The position numbers and the translations under genes were made by a program. The notes below the pieces were generated by a model. The model searched no databases and was not told the origin of the DNA. It saw nothing but the letters and a program-made list of their open reading frames with translations. 64,000 bases of DNA from CAZRXG01 sp964603985 (GTDB lineage: Bacteria > Chloroflexota > Anaerolineae > Aggregatilineales > UBA3940): NCBI GenBank assembly GCA_964603985.1, contig CAZRXG010000011.1, positions 1 to 64,000 on the forward strand, read 5' to 3'. Shown piece after piece: positions 35,089-44,488 of the stretch; position 1 is the stretch's first letter; every line of letters begins with the position of its first letter.

Positions 35089-35799
35089 TTACCAGATACC
35101 CGGAATCAGCCTGTAACGGGCTCTATGTGTGTATTCCTTGTAGCCGGGCAGGTTGGCAGTCAGAAAGAGGTCTTCCTGAGCGGCGCGGTATACAAAGGTC
35201 AGGCTGAACAAACCGCCGGGTATCAGCGCCCACCACGAGCCGAGTGCCAGCGGCAGCGCTGCTCCCAGCAAGCACAGACCGAGATACATCGGATGGCGTA
35301 CAAGGCGATACGGCCCGGTCTCAATGACATGATGACGCCGCTCTTCCTGAACGCGAGCCGTCGCACTGAGAAAGGGGTTATTGGCAGCCGCCCATAGGCT
35401 CAGAACAATGTAGGCGGCAAACAACCCAAATCCGATCACCTCAACCCACGGTGGAACGAGTGACCAGCCAAAGCGGCCTCCATCCAGTGCGGCAATGATC
35501 AGCGTCACCACTAGCAAAAATGGTATCCAGATCAGGATGAGACGCTCGTGAAGGCTGCCTGGATGGGCGACGGCCTGCATCCGTTCTTCGCTCAGGTCAG
35601 GGGCGTGGATCTCGGTCCACACACTGCTGCCCACCAGCACCACACCGTATACCCCGGCCAGCAGCCAACCTTCCAGCCAGTTCCAGTGCCCGCCTATTAG
35701 CAACAGTATTCCACCCAGACTGACGCTGATTAGTGTCATGACTGCTGGGCGCAGTAACCTGGAATGCTTCGACTCTGCTTCGGAATGTATCCTTTTCAT
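35089..35799 (-). CDS. ICMT-like membrane methyltransferase, copy B
   Basis: The 236-residue protein shares layout and C-terminal motif with copy A: GPYRLVRHPMYLGLCLLGAALPLALGSWW and AQEDLFLTANLPGYKEYTHRARYRLIPGIW. The start at 35799 has GAAGG about 8 nt upstream; an ATG at 35820 overlaps the stop of the upstream remnant in an ATGA junction and is an alternative. The open frame extends further upstream only because it runs through the frameshifted remnant of a third copy. Confidence 0.85.
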   Translation of the reverse strand: MKRIHSEAESKHSRLLRPAVMTLISVSLGGILLLIGGHWNWLEGWLLAGVYGVVLVGSSVWTEIHAPDLSEERMQAVAHPGSLHERLILIWIPFLLVVTLIIAALDGGRFGWSLVPPWVEVIGFGLFAAYIVLSLWAAANNPFLSATARVQEERRHHVIETGPYRLVRHPMYLGLCLLGAALPLALGSWWALIPGGLFSLTFVYRAAQEDLFLTANLPGYKEYTHRARYRLIPGIW

Positions 35800-35816
35800 A
35801 TCAGCTACCTTCATTA

Positions 35817-35960
35817 TCATATGCCTGGAATTAGTCGGTAACGGGTTTTTTTGTGTGTACTCCTCATAGCCGGGCAGTTCAGCACGTAGTGTGCGGTCTT
35901 CCGGTGAGGAAAAGTACCAGCGCAGGGACGCAGGCAATAAGGAAAAGACCACCTATCCAT
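35817..35960 (-). pseudogene. C-terminal remnant of a third ICMT-like copy
   Basis: On the minus strand the sequence encodes LRWYFSSPEDRTLRAELPGYEEYTQ in one frame and, after a run of A residues, KTRYRLIPGI and a stop in another frame. This reproduces the last 40 residues of copies A and B with a single-base frameshift. The rest of the gene is missing. Confidence 0.8.
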
Positions 35961-36249
35961 ATCCGGGGGTGATGTGTCCGTTCGAAAGGTATTCGTCAGG
36001 TTTCGCTGCATTTGATACGGTCATGGTGTGCCCTCCCGCTGCATGCATCCCATATACGTGGGTGCCCCGCTAACCAACCCGATATTTAGTTGTGCCTAAA
36101 TAATAAGTTAGGAATGCAGGAATGTCAAGCATTGAAGGAGAAGTATACCTGGAACTTATTGAAACTTTTTATATACAAATACAAGGTTCAATTAGAAAAG
36201 GGGAGTGAAACCACAGATCTTTGGTCCTATGATGTTTCTAAGTGTAAAA

Positions 36250-36375
36250 CCCCGCCAGAATACCTTCTGACGGGGTTGTCTCACTTGTGTAGGGTAGCGG
36301 GGAGCTGGAGCGAACCGCTTTTTCTTGTCGTAGGTTACTGCTGATAGTGTACAAAGCCTCGTTATGTAAGGCAAA
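36250..36375 (-). repeat. Hairpin repeat copy 3 with about 125 bp of extended repeat
   Basis: The hairpin (CCCCGCCAGA/TCTGACGGGG, 36250-36275) has a C.A mismatch on the plus strand that becomes a U-G wobble on the minus strand, arguing for a minus-strand RNA. The adjoining stretch to about 36375 is nearly identical to 45719-45820. It includes, on the minus strand, AGCGGTTCG and CCCCGCTACCCTACAC, resembling a tRNA T-arm and acceptor end. It lies about 140 nt past the GH31 stop. Confidence 0.8.
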
Positions 36376-36414
36376 CAGAAGAAGCTCTGGTATCCTTCCT
36401 TATTATTGTGCTCA

Positions 36415-38391
36415 CTACTCCTCCCGAATACGGAGCTGCGCTTCCTCGCGCAGGAATAATGGTATACGCTCCAGCGGTGCATCAACGGTGATCCGCTGTC
36501 CGCCCTCATATGTTTGATCCGTCCAGGCATCTTTCCAGGTGCAGCCGGCAGGCAGATATACATCCCTTGACCGGGCACCCATTTCTGCCACGGGTGCCAC
36601 CAGCAGATCGGGCCCAAACATATATTCATCTTCTATCCGGTAACACTCCGCATCGGAAGGAAAATCCACAAACAAGGGACGCATTGGCGGGATGCCGCCT
36701 TCGTGTGCATGGCGCATTTGCTTCATGATGTACGGTCGCAGGCGCTCACGCAGGAACATATACATCTTAATGATGCGATAGGCATCCTCACCAAAGGACC
36801 AGACTTCGTTTGGCCCGCCGTTGAAATCGTCGGTGTTCGGCAGCCGGTGACCGTGCAGCCGGAAGAGCGGGCAGAATGCACCAAACTGGAACCAGCGTAC
36901 AATCAACTCTTGGAAATCGGGAGACAGCGGATCACCGCCCCGAAATCCGCCGATATCGCTGGTCCACCAGGGAATGCCACTAAGGCCCATATTGAGTCCT
37001 GCTCTCACCTGAGCCCGCAGGGCGGAGAACGTGGATTGAACATCTCCCGACCAGACTGCTGCACCAAAACGTTGACTGCCCGCCCACGCAGAACGGCATA
37101 AGAATATGATGTCCTGTTCGCCTTCGGTCTGCATCCCCTCGTAGAATCCGTGTGTATGTTGGAGGGGATAAATGTTCGCTAAGGCTTCACCATCCCCAGC
37201 ATAATAGCGCAGATTCTCAGGCACCAGGGGGATCATTTCCGGCTCGCAGACATCCAGCCAGAACACCCGAATGCCATGCCGGTAATACCCCTGCTTGACT
37301 TTATCCCAGATATACTTTCGAGCTTCCGGGTGCGTGGGATCGTAGTAGTGGATATAGATACCATCTTCCGCCTGGTTATCCACAAAATACATCTGTGCGG
37401 GAGTCCCCTTCTTATTGCGAACAATATATCCTTTGTGCCACATCTCCCGGAAATTGACGCTCAACCGATTGACGGAGGGCCAGATCGATACCATCACTTT
37501 GATGCCTAATTCCTCCAGGGCTTTCACCATCCCAGAGGGATCGGGCCAGTGATCCGGGTTGAACTGCCATTCGCCTTGCCGAGTCCAGTGGAAAAAGTCT
37601 ATGACAATCACCGATAAGGGCAGACCGCGCTGGTAATACTCCCCGGCGACCGTCAACAACTCCTCCTGGCTGGCGTAGCGCAGTTTGCTCTGCCAGAATC
37701 CGGCGGCCCAATCGGGTAGCATGGGAACATGACCGGTCACATCCGCATAATTGGACAGGATTTGGGCCGGAGTGTCTCCAGCCGTAATCCAGTAATCGAT
37801 CTGCGGTGCGGCCTCGGCCACCCAGCGGGTTGCATTGACGCCAAGCTCTACCCGCCCAACAGCGGGGTTATTCCAGAGGAATCCATACCCCCGGCTGGAA
37901 AGCATAAACGGAATGGTGACTTCGGTGTTTCGCTGGATCAGGTCGATCACGCAGCCTTTCTGATCCAAAAGGCCATGCTGGTGTTGGCCTAACCCGTATA
38001 GATGCTCGTCGGCATAAGCTTCGAAGCAGGCTTCAATATAGAAAAGGTCGCCCTTGCCATCTTTGTAATGCCGGGCCGGGATCGATAGGTGGTGGATGGG
38101 CTTTTCGGCGAGAAGCTCCTGGCCGGTTTCGGCATTCGAGAATGACAGCGCACCCGCAGAGTCAACGCGCACCAACAGGTTGCCATTCCGAAGACTCGCG
38201 CCTTTTTCGTCGATCTCAATTTCAACCGCCTGGCCATCCTGTTCAAGCAGGGCGCTGATCCAATCCTCTTTGAGTGACGGCAACCGTGTTGCACGCACAC
38301 GCACAGCATCGTGCCCCCAGGCTTCGATTGTCACGACTTCATAATCTAGATAACAGGACAGGCCGTTGTGGTTTTTAACAAACTCAACCAT
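36415..38391 (-). CDS. Glycoside hydrolase family 31 (alpha-xylosidase/alpha-glucosidase type)
   Basis: The 658-residue protein has an N-terminal beta-sandwich, the GH31 barrel with ADEHLYGLGQ and the nucleophile motif FWLDVCEPE (D380), and acid/base D450 in WSGDVQSTF, followed by RLHGHR and the C-terminal sheet. No signal peptide is seen, so it works in the cytoplasm on sugars imported by the adjacent ABC system. It overlaps the GH127 gene by 8 nt. With GH127 and the sugar transporter it suggests use of plant-type arabinose- or xylose-containing oligosaccharides; the exact bond is inference. Confidence 0.9.
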   Translation of the reverse strand: MVEFVKNHNGLSCYLDYEVVTIEAWGHDAVRVRATRLPSLKEDWISALLEQDGQAVEIEIDEKGASLRNGNLLVRVDSAGALSFSNAETGQELLAEKPIHHLSIPARHYKDGKGDLFYIEACFEAYADEHLYGLGQHQHGLLDQKGCVIDLIQRNTEVTIPFMLSSRGYGFLWNNPAVGRVELGVNATRWVAEAAPQIDYWITAGDTPAQILSNYADVTGHVPMLPDWAAGFWQSKLRYASQEELLTVAGEYYQRGLPLSVIVIDFFHWTRQGEWQFNPDHWPDPSGMVKALEELGIKVMVSIWPSVNRLSVNFREMWHKGYIVRNKKGTPAQMYFVDNQAEDGIYIHYYDPTHPEARKYIWDKVKQGYYRHGIRVFWLDVCEPEMIPLVPENLRYYAGDGEALANIYPLQHTHGFYEGMQTEGEQDIIFLCRSAWAGSQRFGAAVWSGDVQSTFSALRAQVRAGLNMGLSGIPWWTSDIGGFRGGDPLSPDFQELIVRWFQFGAFCPLFRLHGHRLPNTDDFNGGPNEVWSFGEDAYRIIKMYMFLRERLRPYIMKQMRHAHEGGIPPMRPLFVDFPSDAECYRIEDEYMFGPDLLVAPVAEMGARSRDVYLPAGCTWKDAWTDQTYEGGQRITVDAPLERIPLFLREEAQLRIREE

Positions 38392-40381
38392 CTGATGTTT
38401 TCTCGTCTTTCGTATAAGGTGTTTTTTCTGGTATCCAGACCCGCATACTGCCTATTTCCCGGTTACCCCAGGCATAGTAAGGTATGGCAACCAATCGGGT
38501 GGGGATGGTGGTTCCCTGAACCGGGGATGCCACCGGTTGGTATAGACGCCCGTGCCATGCTTCGTGATCGACAAATTGGCCTTTAGCCTCAACCACCATG
38601 ACGCCATCTAACAGGTCGTCTTTCCACCGGGTTGAAAGCGGTTGGTTTCTGTCGATCTCAACGTCAAGTAAACGGCCCTTTATTTCTTGATCCCGATCCT
38701 CAAGGCAGTAAATAATTGGGCCGCGCTGGATGGCTAAACAACCGCGAGTTGCGTCAATGCGTGGATTGGAAGCCACAAACACTGGTCCCATCCCCAATTC
38801 GAGATCAAGGGTATCGCCCGCTTCCCATACCCGATCCAGGACAAGATAGCCCTTCTCCATGCTCAGTTCGCTGATGGTGTTTCCGTTAATGGATAACACC
38901 GGATTCTGGCTCCATTCAGGTATCCGGACGGATAATGCCCAGGGAGAGCAGCCCGTTTCCACAACTTGCAGCCTGATGTGTCCCTGCCAGGGATATTCAG
39001 TCACAATGTTTAGCTTGATGCGCTGCTTCGATGTAAGGTCAGAGCAAATATCCGCCGGTACAAAATGGTGGATTTGAATGCCACCTGAATTATGGGTAGC
39101 CAGGTAGTGAGGCAACGAGGAAAAGAGCCGCATCACGTTAGGCGGGCAGCAGGCACAATCAGGCCACTCAGGGCGCTGGTTGGGTATGAAAACCTCGCTC
39201 GGCGGCAGGTCGGTAGATGGGCGCAGGTATTTGGCCTCTCGCAGCATCAGAGGATTAATATAAAAGTAGTGCTGACCATCTAAGGCGGGGCTGGCAAGGA
39301 TATTATTATAAAGTGCCCGTTCCATCAGATCGGCATAGCGCCCTTCGCCGGAGGTAAGCAGCATTCGCCAGTTCCACATCAGGCTGGCGATGGCTGCGCA
39401 GGTTTCACAATAACACTGGTCGGCAGGCAGTTCATAGGGGTCGCCAAAAGCTTCACCATCAAACCGGGAGCCTAATCCTCCGGTGATATACAGCTTTGTT
39501 TCAATGATATCTCTCGAGAGGCGTAACATGGCATCCAGTAGGGCCTGCTCCCCGGTTTCAAGGTATAAATCCGTGACCCCTGAAGCCAAATACAACTGGC
39601 GCACGGAGTGACCGGCGGCTTCGGTAACCTGGCGCACCGGTACGTGATCCTGGTGGTATTCAGGGCCGTATGCTCGATGGCCTTTCATGACACTGCGGCC
39701 ACGCTGATCGATAAAGAACGCCGCCAACTCCAGGTATAGAGACTCACCGGACAGCCGGTATAGTTCGACGAGCGTCATTTCAACTTGTGGGTGGCCGCTG
39801 GTCCCCTGCCGTTTACCCGGCCCAAAGACCGAACAAATATGATCGGCAAAACGATAGGCAATTTTTAATAGACGCTGATCACCCAATGCACGTTGAAAGG
39901 CAATTGCTGCCTGAAACAGATGCCCCGCACAATAAAGCTCATGACCATGGTCTAGATCCGCCCAGGGCTCAGGAGATTCTCTGGTTTGAACATAACTGTT
40001 GATGTAACCATCAAGACGTTGTGCGGCCTCTATCAATCCAATAGCCTGATCCGCCAAAGCGGACAACTCTTTGTCCGGTTCCTTACCTGTTTCCCAGGCC
40101 ACGGCTTCCAACCATTTATAAATGTCCGAATCTTGAAAGACATATCCGCGATAGTTCCCTTCGATTAAACCTGCTGCAATGCGCAAATTATCAAAATTGC
40201 CCGCCTTCTCAAGCATCCTGAAACCAAAATGCAGGCTGACTTTTCGACTGACCGCTAGTTTTTTTGCCCAGAAACCGTCGTTTAACGACACATTCTCAAA
40301 TGCCAGAGTCTTCCAATGCGCGTAAGGGCTTTGCGATGTATCCACAGGACCAGAGCCCGGGCTTACGTTATCAGGAAGCAT
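38384..40381 (-). CDS. Glycoside hydrolase family 127 (beta-L-arabinofuranosidase type)
   Basis: The 665-residue protein matches the DUF1680/GH127 family. Residues aligned by eye with the Zn-thiolate catalytic site of the Bifidobacterium HypBA1 enzyme are present: CYCETC (E326, C328) and CACCPPN (C411, C412). The (alpha/alpha)6 barrel shows in DGYINSYV and HELYCAGHL. No signal peptide is present. It would release beta-L-arabinofuranose from short glycans in the cytoplasm. The start lies downstream of a promoter-like region with a 12-bp inverted repeat. Confidence 0.9.
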   Translation of the reverse strand: MLPDNVSPGSGPVDTSQSPYAHWKTLAFENVSLNDGFWAKKLAVSRKVSLHFGFRMLEKAGNFDNLRIAAGLIEGNYRGYVFQDSDIYKWLEAVAWETGKEPDKELSALADQAIGLIEAAQRLDGYINSYVQTRESPEPWADLDHGHELYCAGHLFQAAIAFQRALGDQRLLKIAYRFADHICSVFGPGKRQGTSGHPQVEMTLVELYRLSGESLYLELAAFFIDQRGRSVMKGHRAYGPEYHQDHVPVRQVTEAAGHSVRQLYLASGVTDLYLETGEQALLDAMLRLSRDIIETKLYITGGLGSRFDGEAFGDPYELPADQCYCETCAAIASLMWNWRMLLTSGEGRYADLMERALYNNILASPALDGQHYFYINPLMLREAKYLRPSTDLPPSEVFIPNQRPEWPDCACCPPNVMRLFSSLPHYLATHNSGGIQIHHFVPADICSDLTSKQRIKLNIVTEYPWQGHIRLQVVETGCSPWALSVRIPEWSQNPVLSINGNTISELSMEKGYLVLDRVWEAGDTLDLELGMGPVFVASNPRIDATRGCLAIQRGPIIYCLEDRDQEIKGRLLDVEIDRNQPLSTRWKDDLLDGVMVVEAKGQFVDHEAWHGRLYQPVASPVQGTTIPTRLVAIPYYAWGNREIGSMRVWIPEKTPYTKDEKTSDG

Positions 40382-40453
40382 CTACGACTCCTATGTCAAC
40401 AAACAGGAGACCCATGCACTACTGTCTCTGCCTGTTATGTGCTGTGTTTTAGT

Positions 40454-40505
40454 GGAAATAGATAATTGTTTAGATAATTGTTTTTGACAAAACTTATCTA
40501 TTTCC
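40454..40505 (-). promoter_or_regulatory. Inverted repeat enclosing a candidate promoter of the GH127-GH31 pair
   Basis: A perfect 12-bp inverted repeat, GGAAATAGATAA (40454-40465) and TTATCTATTTCC (40494-40505), frames an AT-rich core. On the minus strand the core holds TTGTCA (40490-40485), 17 nt, AATTAT (40467-40462). The core also has a direct repeat of TAGATAATTGTTT. It does not resemble the LacI site at 45481, so another regulator may bind. Confidence 0.5.
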
Positions 40506-40634
40506 TGTGCAGTTGGGCCATTCCATTTAAAATGATTTGGCTGGTCCAACTTAACAGGATCGGTTGGAACAACATATCTAAAATAAAATGAATATTCTGA
40601 CTTTTAGCTGTACTGGATCGGGCCCAAAATCACA

Positions 40635-41726
40635 TTATTTTTGTGTTTTCTTTCCTCTCCATTTCCGGATCAGGGGCTCAGGGGGAATAGTACAACTTAC
40701 GTAGTGGTCGAGCAGAGTTTTATCCTGTTGGGCCCCGCAGGATTCACGTATGATTAACTTACCCGGAACCCGAATGGGATCTTCTACCTCCGTCTGGTTT
40801 TCAAGCCGGTTTAACAGCATCTCAGCGGCCAACTTTCCCATCTCAAAACTTGGAGAGCGGATGGTAGTGATCGTGGGTTTGGTGAAACAAGCAAAATCCC
40901 GATCATCATATCCCACAACGGCAACATCATCTGGTACGTCCAAACCTTCATCTCGAATGGCATAGATAGCACCCAGCGCCATAAGGTCGTTTGCCGCGAA
41001 TATCGCCGTGGGCCGATCCTGTAGAGCAAGGAATTTTTTTGCAGCAGGATATCCGCTCTGAACCTCCCAGGTGCCCTCCTCGACCAGAGCAGGATCATAG
41101 GGGATTCCGTATTGTCTCAGAACATCCAGATAACCGGCCAGACGATCTTTGGATGCGTCCCAATCATGGGGGCCGTTGATATATGCAATCTGGCGATGCC
41201 CAAGGTTGATCAAATGCTCGACTGCAAGCCTTGCCCCGTAGTGATCGTCCACCAGCACTGAGTTGGCGTATGACCCATCGAAGAGACGGTAAACGAAAAC
41301 ATATGGTTTACCGGCCAGATCAAGCGTTATGTTGGCTTCTTCTCGCCAGGATTCTACAAAAATGATGCCATCGATGGAGCGGCTGATAAGTTGGTGAACG
41401 GCTTCGCTTTCCAGCTCTGGGTCCCAGTCCGTGCTGATAATGACGCTGAAATAGTCATTCTGCTTGAGATATTCCTGGATACCGCGGATCAGCACCGGAG
41501 TAAATGGGCTGGCAATGTTATACACAATGAGGCCAATAGTGAACGTCCGGTCCATTTTGAGGCCACGTGCGGTCACGTTAGGGCGATAGCCCAATTCATT
41601 GGCAATGGCTAAAATCCGCTCTCTGGTTTCGGCATTGACCGGATGATCACTGTCATTCAGCGCCCTTGAAACGGTTGATACGGAACAACCCGCAGCCTTG
41701 GCTATTTCATGTAGAGTAACTGGCAT
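40635..41726 (-). CDS. LacI-family transcriptional regulator
   Basis: The 363-residue protein has a LacI helix-turn-helix and hinge (TLHEIAKAAGCSVSTVSRALNDSDHPVNAETRERILAIANELGYRPNVTARGL) and a periplasmic-binding-protein-like sugar sensor (VLVDDHYGARLAVEHLINLGHRQIAYI, AIFAANDLMALGAI). It most likely represses the ABC transporter operon through two GGCAAACGTTTGCC-type sites upstream of it, with release by a sugar from the imported glycan. The ATG at 41726 is used; the longer TTG start is unlikely. Confidence 0.9.
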   Translation of the reverse strand: MPVTLHEIAKAAGCSVSTVSRALNDSDHPVNAETRERILAIANELGYRPNVTARGLKMDRTFTIGLIVYNIASPFTPVLIRGIQEYLKQNDYFSVIISTDWDPELESEAVHQLISRSIDGIIFVESWREEANITLDLAGKPYVFVYRLFDGSYANSVLVDDHYGARLAVEHLINLGHRQIAYINGPHDWDASKDRLAGYLDVLRQYGIPYDPALVEEGTWEVQSGYPAAKKFLALQDRPTAIFAANDLMALGAIYAIRDEGLDVPDDVAVVGYDDRDFACFTKPTITTIRSPSFEMGKLAAEMLLNRLENQTEVEDPIRVPGKLIIRESCGAQQDKTLLDHYVSCTIPPEPLIRKWRGKKTQK

Positions 41727-41851
41727 AAGCTTAATCCGACATCCCAAATTAGTTAGGCGATTTATTTACGAAACATCCTAGTGATAAACCAGCAGAGACC
41801 ACCCATAAATTCACAACTCTGAAAGTCACCTGATTAGATCATCTCTCTTGT

Positions 41852-41887
41852 GGGAGGGTGGTGAAGAAGCGTATCAACCACCCTCCC
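41852..41887 (-). terminator. Stem-loop between the binding-protein gene and lacI-type gene
   Basis: GGGAGGGTGGT (41852-41862) pairs perfectly with ACCACCCTCCC (41877-41887). It lies about 120 nt past the binding-protein stop, on the minus strand. It lacks a T run. The rest of 41727-42009 contains TATTAT/TATACA sequences near 41915-41935 that may form the promoter of the regulator gene. Confidence 0.45.
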
Positions 41888-42009
41888 TACAAAGGTTTTC
41901 GCCTTGGTGTATAATACGTGCTGAGCCGTATCAAGAAGCGCTATCAAATGGTCACCTAACCAGTGAAATGATACCCTTCTGAAGCGGCTCTTCTATTATG
42001 TCACCATGT

Positions 42010-43416
42010 CTACGGCAGCAGTGGTTCAATTTGTGCTGCAGCATCGATCATAGCCTGTTCAGGACTCTTCTGCCCGCTCAAAGCTTCCTGTATCGCTTGC
42101 TGGACAAAAGCCGAGACTTCAGACCAGTTAGCAAGTGGGCCACGAGGAGCAGCTGATTCCATCTGTTCCAGGAACACCTGCATGGTGGGATCATCCTGAC
42201 TGGCTTCGGCAACCTGAGCGATCACATCCATACGGCTGGGGATATAACCCATGCAGTCGGTCAGTTTGGTGCCGTAAGCAGGATCCACAACGTACGTCAG
42301 GAAGTCCCAGGCGCCGTCTGGATTGGCACTATCAGCGAACATCGCCCAGTTTTCACCACCCAGGGAGGATGCGGGCTGCTTGGTGTAGGGTAAGGTTGCG
42401 ACCATCCAATTCAGGTCGGGGGCATCATTGTCAATCGTGGCTACATTCCAGGTGCCGCTGATCATCATCGCTGCTTTACCGGTGGTGAACTGCTGGTAAA
42501 TTTCAGCAAAGCCATCGTTGATGGCCGATTCGGGAGCGTAACCCGCTTCAACCAGATGTGTCCAGAAGGCAAGCGCTTCAATGGCCTCAGGAGAGTCGAG
42601 GGAATCAATATCAGCGCCATTTTGGAGAACCCACGGCAGGAACAAGAACGTGCCGGTCTCGTCTTTCTTGGCAAGTAAGGCAGTCCCGTAGACACCATTC
42701 ACCTCGTCGGTCATTGCTGCGGCCCAGGTTTCGAACTCATCCCAGGTCTTGGGCGGGTTGGTGATATCCAGCCCTGCGGCCTCGGCCATATCGGTATTGA
42801 TCCACAGGACGACCGTGTTGCTGCCAAGCGGAATACCGTAGTTCTTCCCATCGTAAATGGTGGAATTCCAGGGGCCTTCCAGGAATTGATCACCCTGTCC
42901 CCATTCTTCCACATAGGCAGTGAGGTCGGCCAGGGCACCCGCCGCGGCATAGCGCGCATTATCCGGGTTATCGACGATCATCAAGTCCGGGGTGGCACCG
43001 GCGGCAATGGCGGTCGTCACCTGCTGGTTGAAGTCCGTGAAGGCAAGGTTGCGGATCTTCAGAACGTACTTGTTCTGTGAGGCGTTGTAATCTTCGGCAG
43101 CAGCATCCACACAGGCAGCAGCCGGGCCTGTATCACCGTAGTATGTCCATAGGTTGATTTCTGCCGGACCGGCGGCTTCTTCCTCGGTTTCTTCGGATGC
43201 TTCTTCTGCGGCGGCCTCCAGTTGCGCTTGGAGATCGGCAATCTGCGCTTCCAGATCGGATAGTGTTTCTTCGTCTGGTGCGGCTTCCAGTTGCGCCTCG
43301 AGGTCGGCTATCTGCGCCTCAAGCGCTGAGGTGTCGGGAGCGGCTGGGGCAGCGCAACCGGTAACCAGTAGCGCGAGCACCAATGTCAGTATGAATGTTC
43401 TTAAAGCGTATTTCAT
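42010..43416 (-). CDS. Sugar ABC transporter substrate-binding lipoprotein with coiled-coil spacer
   Basis: The 468-residue protein has a lipobox (LLVTGC, Cys21), an Ala/Glu/Leu-rich heptad region (residues 30-80, LEAQIADLEAQLEAAPDEE repeated twice) and then a family-1 extracellular solute-binding domain (INLWTYYGDTGPAAACVDAAAEDYN... LWINTDMAEAAGLDITNPPKTWDEF... AMMISGTWNV). The heptads probably form a coiled-coil stalk lifting the domain from the membrane. AGGAG lies about 7 nt before the start. It follows the two permease genes after a 217-nt gap. Confidence 0.9.
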   Translation of the reverse strand: MKYALRTFILTLVLALLVTGCAAPAAPDTSALEAQIADLEAQLEAAPDEETLSDLEAQIADLQAQLEAAAEEASEETEEEAAGPAEINLWTYYGDTGPAAACVDAAAEDYNASQNKYVLKIRNLAFTDFNQQVTTAIAAGATPDLMIVDNPDNARYAAAGALADLTAYVEEWGQGDQFLEGPWNSTIYDGKNYGIPLGSNTVVLWINTDMAEAAGLDITNPPKTWDEFETWAAAMTDEVNGVYGTALLAKKDETGTFLFLPWVLQNGADIDSLDSPEAIEALAFWTHLVEAGYAPESAINDGFAEIYQQFTTGKAAMMISGTWNVATIDNDAPDLNWMVATLPYTKQPASSLGGENWAMFADSANPDGAWDFLTYVVDPAYGTKLTDCMGYIPSRMDVIAQVAEASQDDPTMQVFLEQMESAAPRGPLANWSEVSAFVQQAIQEALSGQKSPEQAMIDAAAQIEPLLP

Positions 43417-43539
43417 TTTCTTTCTCCTATTTACTCTGATGAATCCACCTCATATGAGAACCTGCTCCTCATGCTGTTCGGAGATGGGAATTAACCAGCG
43501 CCCGTTCCTTTGGTTTCCCATATAAGCGAATTCTCCTGA

Positions 43540-43558
43540 CCTACTTCTCGGCAGTAGG
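43540..43558 (-). other. Intercistronic stem-loop between permease and binding-protein genes
   Basis: CCTACT, 7-nt loop, AGTAGG. The 217-nt spacer (43417-43633) holds no gene; such hairpins between ABC genes often separate mRNA stability, which is inferred here. Confidence 0.35.
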
Positions 43559-43633
43559 CTGCCTTCCTCCTGCGATTCGCCAAAATTGTTCTTAACCAGT
43601 CGAGCGTTCTCACCTCCTTTATCAAGAAAACAA

Positions 43634-44488
43634 TCACTTCACTGATCCAGATGTCATGCCGGTAATAAACTGGCGTTGTAAGATGAGAAATGCGATCACA
43701 ACCGGAATAGCGACGATGGTGGAAAATGCCATCATCGAATCAAAGTTCGATTTGTACATCCCAATGAACTGGAACGTGCCGATGGAGATCGGGTGTAAAG
43801 CCGTATCCTGGAGGAATGACAGAGCAAAGACAAATTCGCCCCAGGCAACCAGGAAAGAAAAGATGCCCACAGCCACCAGGCCGGGCCAAATAAGAGGCAG
43901 GATGATGTGATACAAAACCTGTATACGATTACCGCCATCAATCCAGGCAGCTTCTTCGATCTCGCCCGGAATTTGCAGGAAACTGGTGCGCAGGACAATG
44001 ATGGCAAAAGGCAAGGCCAGGGCGGTATCTGCCAGAATCACGCTGGTGTACGACAGGTTGACGATCCCCCATTGACGGAACAAAACGAAAAGCGGAATTA
44101 CCAACAGAACGCTGGGCAACATCTGGGCAACCAGCAGAAAAAGTACATAAGCCAATTTTCCACGGAACTGAAAACGAGACAGGCTGTAAGCTGCCGGTAT
44201 AGCCATGAGCATCGTTAGCAGCATGGTGGTTGAGGCGATGATCAGGGAGTTTTTTAAATATACCGCCGCATTGATATAGATTTCGCTCCGGTCGGTGGGC
44301 AAGCCAAAAATCTGTCTGTATCCGTCTGTTTGAAAAGTGGAGGGGAACAACACCGGCGGCTTCTGGAAGATTTGATCCACAGGTTTCACCGACGTTGTTA
44401 CCATCCAGTATAGCGGGATCAGGTAAAGAATGGTTGCTGTCAATCCCAGAGCGAATCTGATATACACTCCACGGTTTTGTCGGCTCAT
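43634..44488 (-). CDS. Sugar ABC transporter permease (MalG-like)
   Basis: The 284-residue protein has six membrane helices and the EAA loop EEAAWIDGGNRIQVLYHIILPLIWPG that docks to the ATPase. FFQKPPVLFPSTF near the first periplasmic loop is typical of the second permease of CUT1 systems. Its start overlaps the stop of the first permease as ATGA. No ATPase gene is found in the operon, so a shared MsmK-type ATPase elsewhere is likely. Confidence 0.9.
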   Translation of the reverse strand: MSRQNRGVYIRFALGLTATILYLIPLYWMVTTSVKPVDQIFQKPPVLFPSTFQTDGYRQIFGLPTDRSEIYINAAVYLKNSLIIASTTMLLTMLMAIPAAYSLSRFQFRGKLAYVLFLLVAQMLPSVLLVIPLFVLFRQWGIVNLSYTSVILADTALALPFAIIVLRTSFLQIPGEIEEAAWIDGGNRIQVLYHIILPLIWPGLVAVGIFSFLVAWGEFVFALSFLQDTALHPISIGTFQFIGMYKSNFDSMMAFSTIVAIPVVIAFLILQRQFITGMTSGSVK

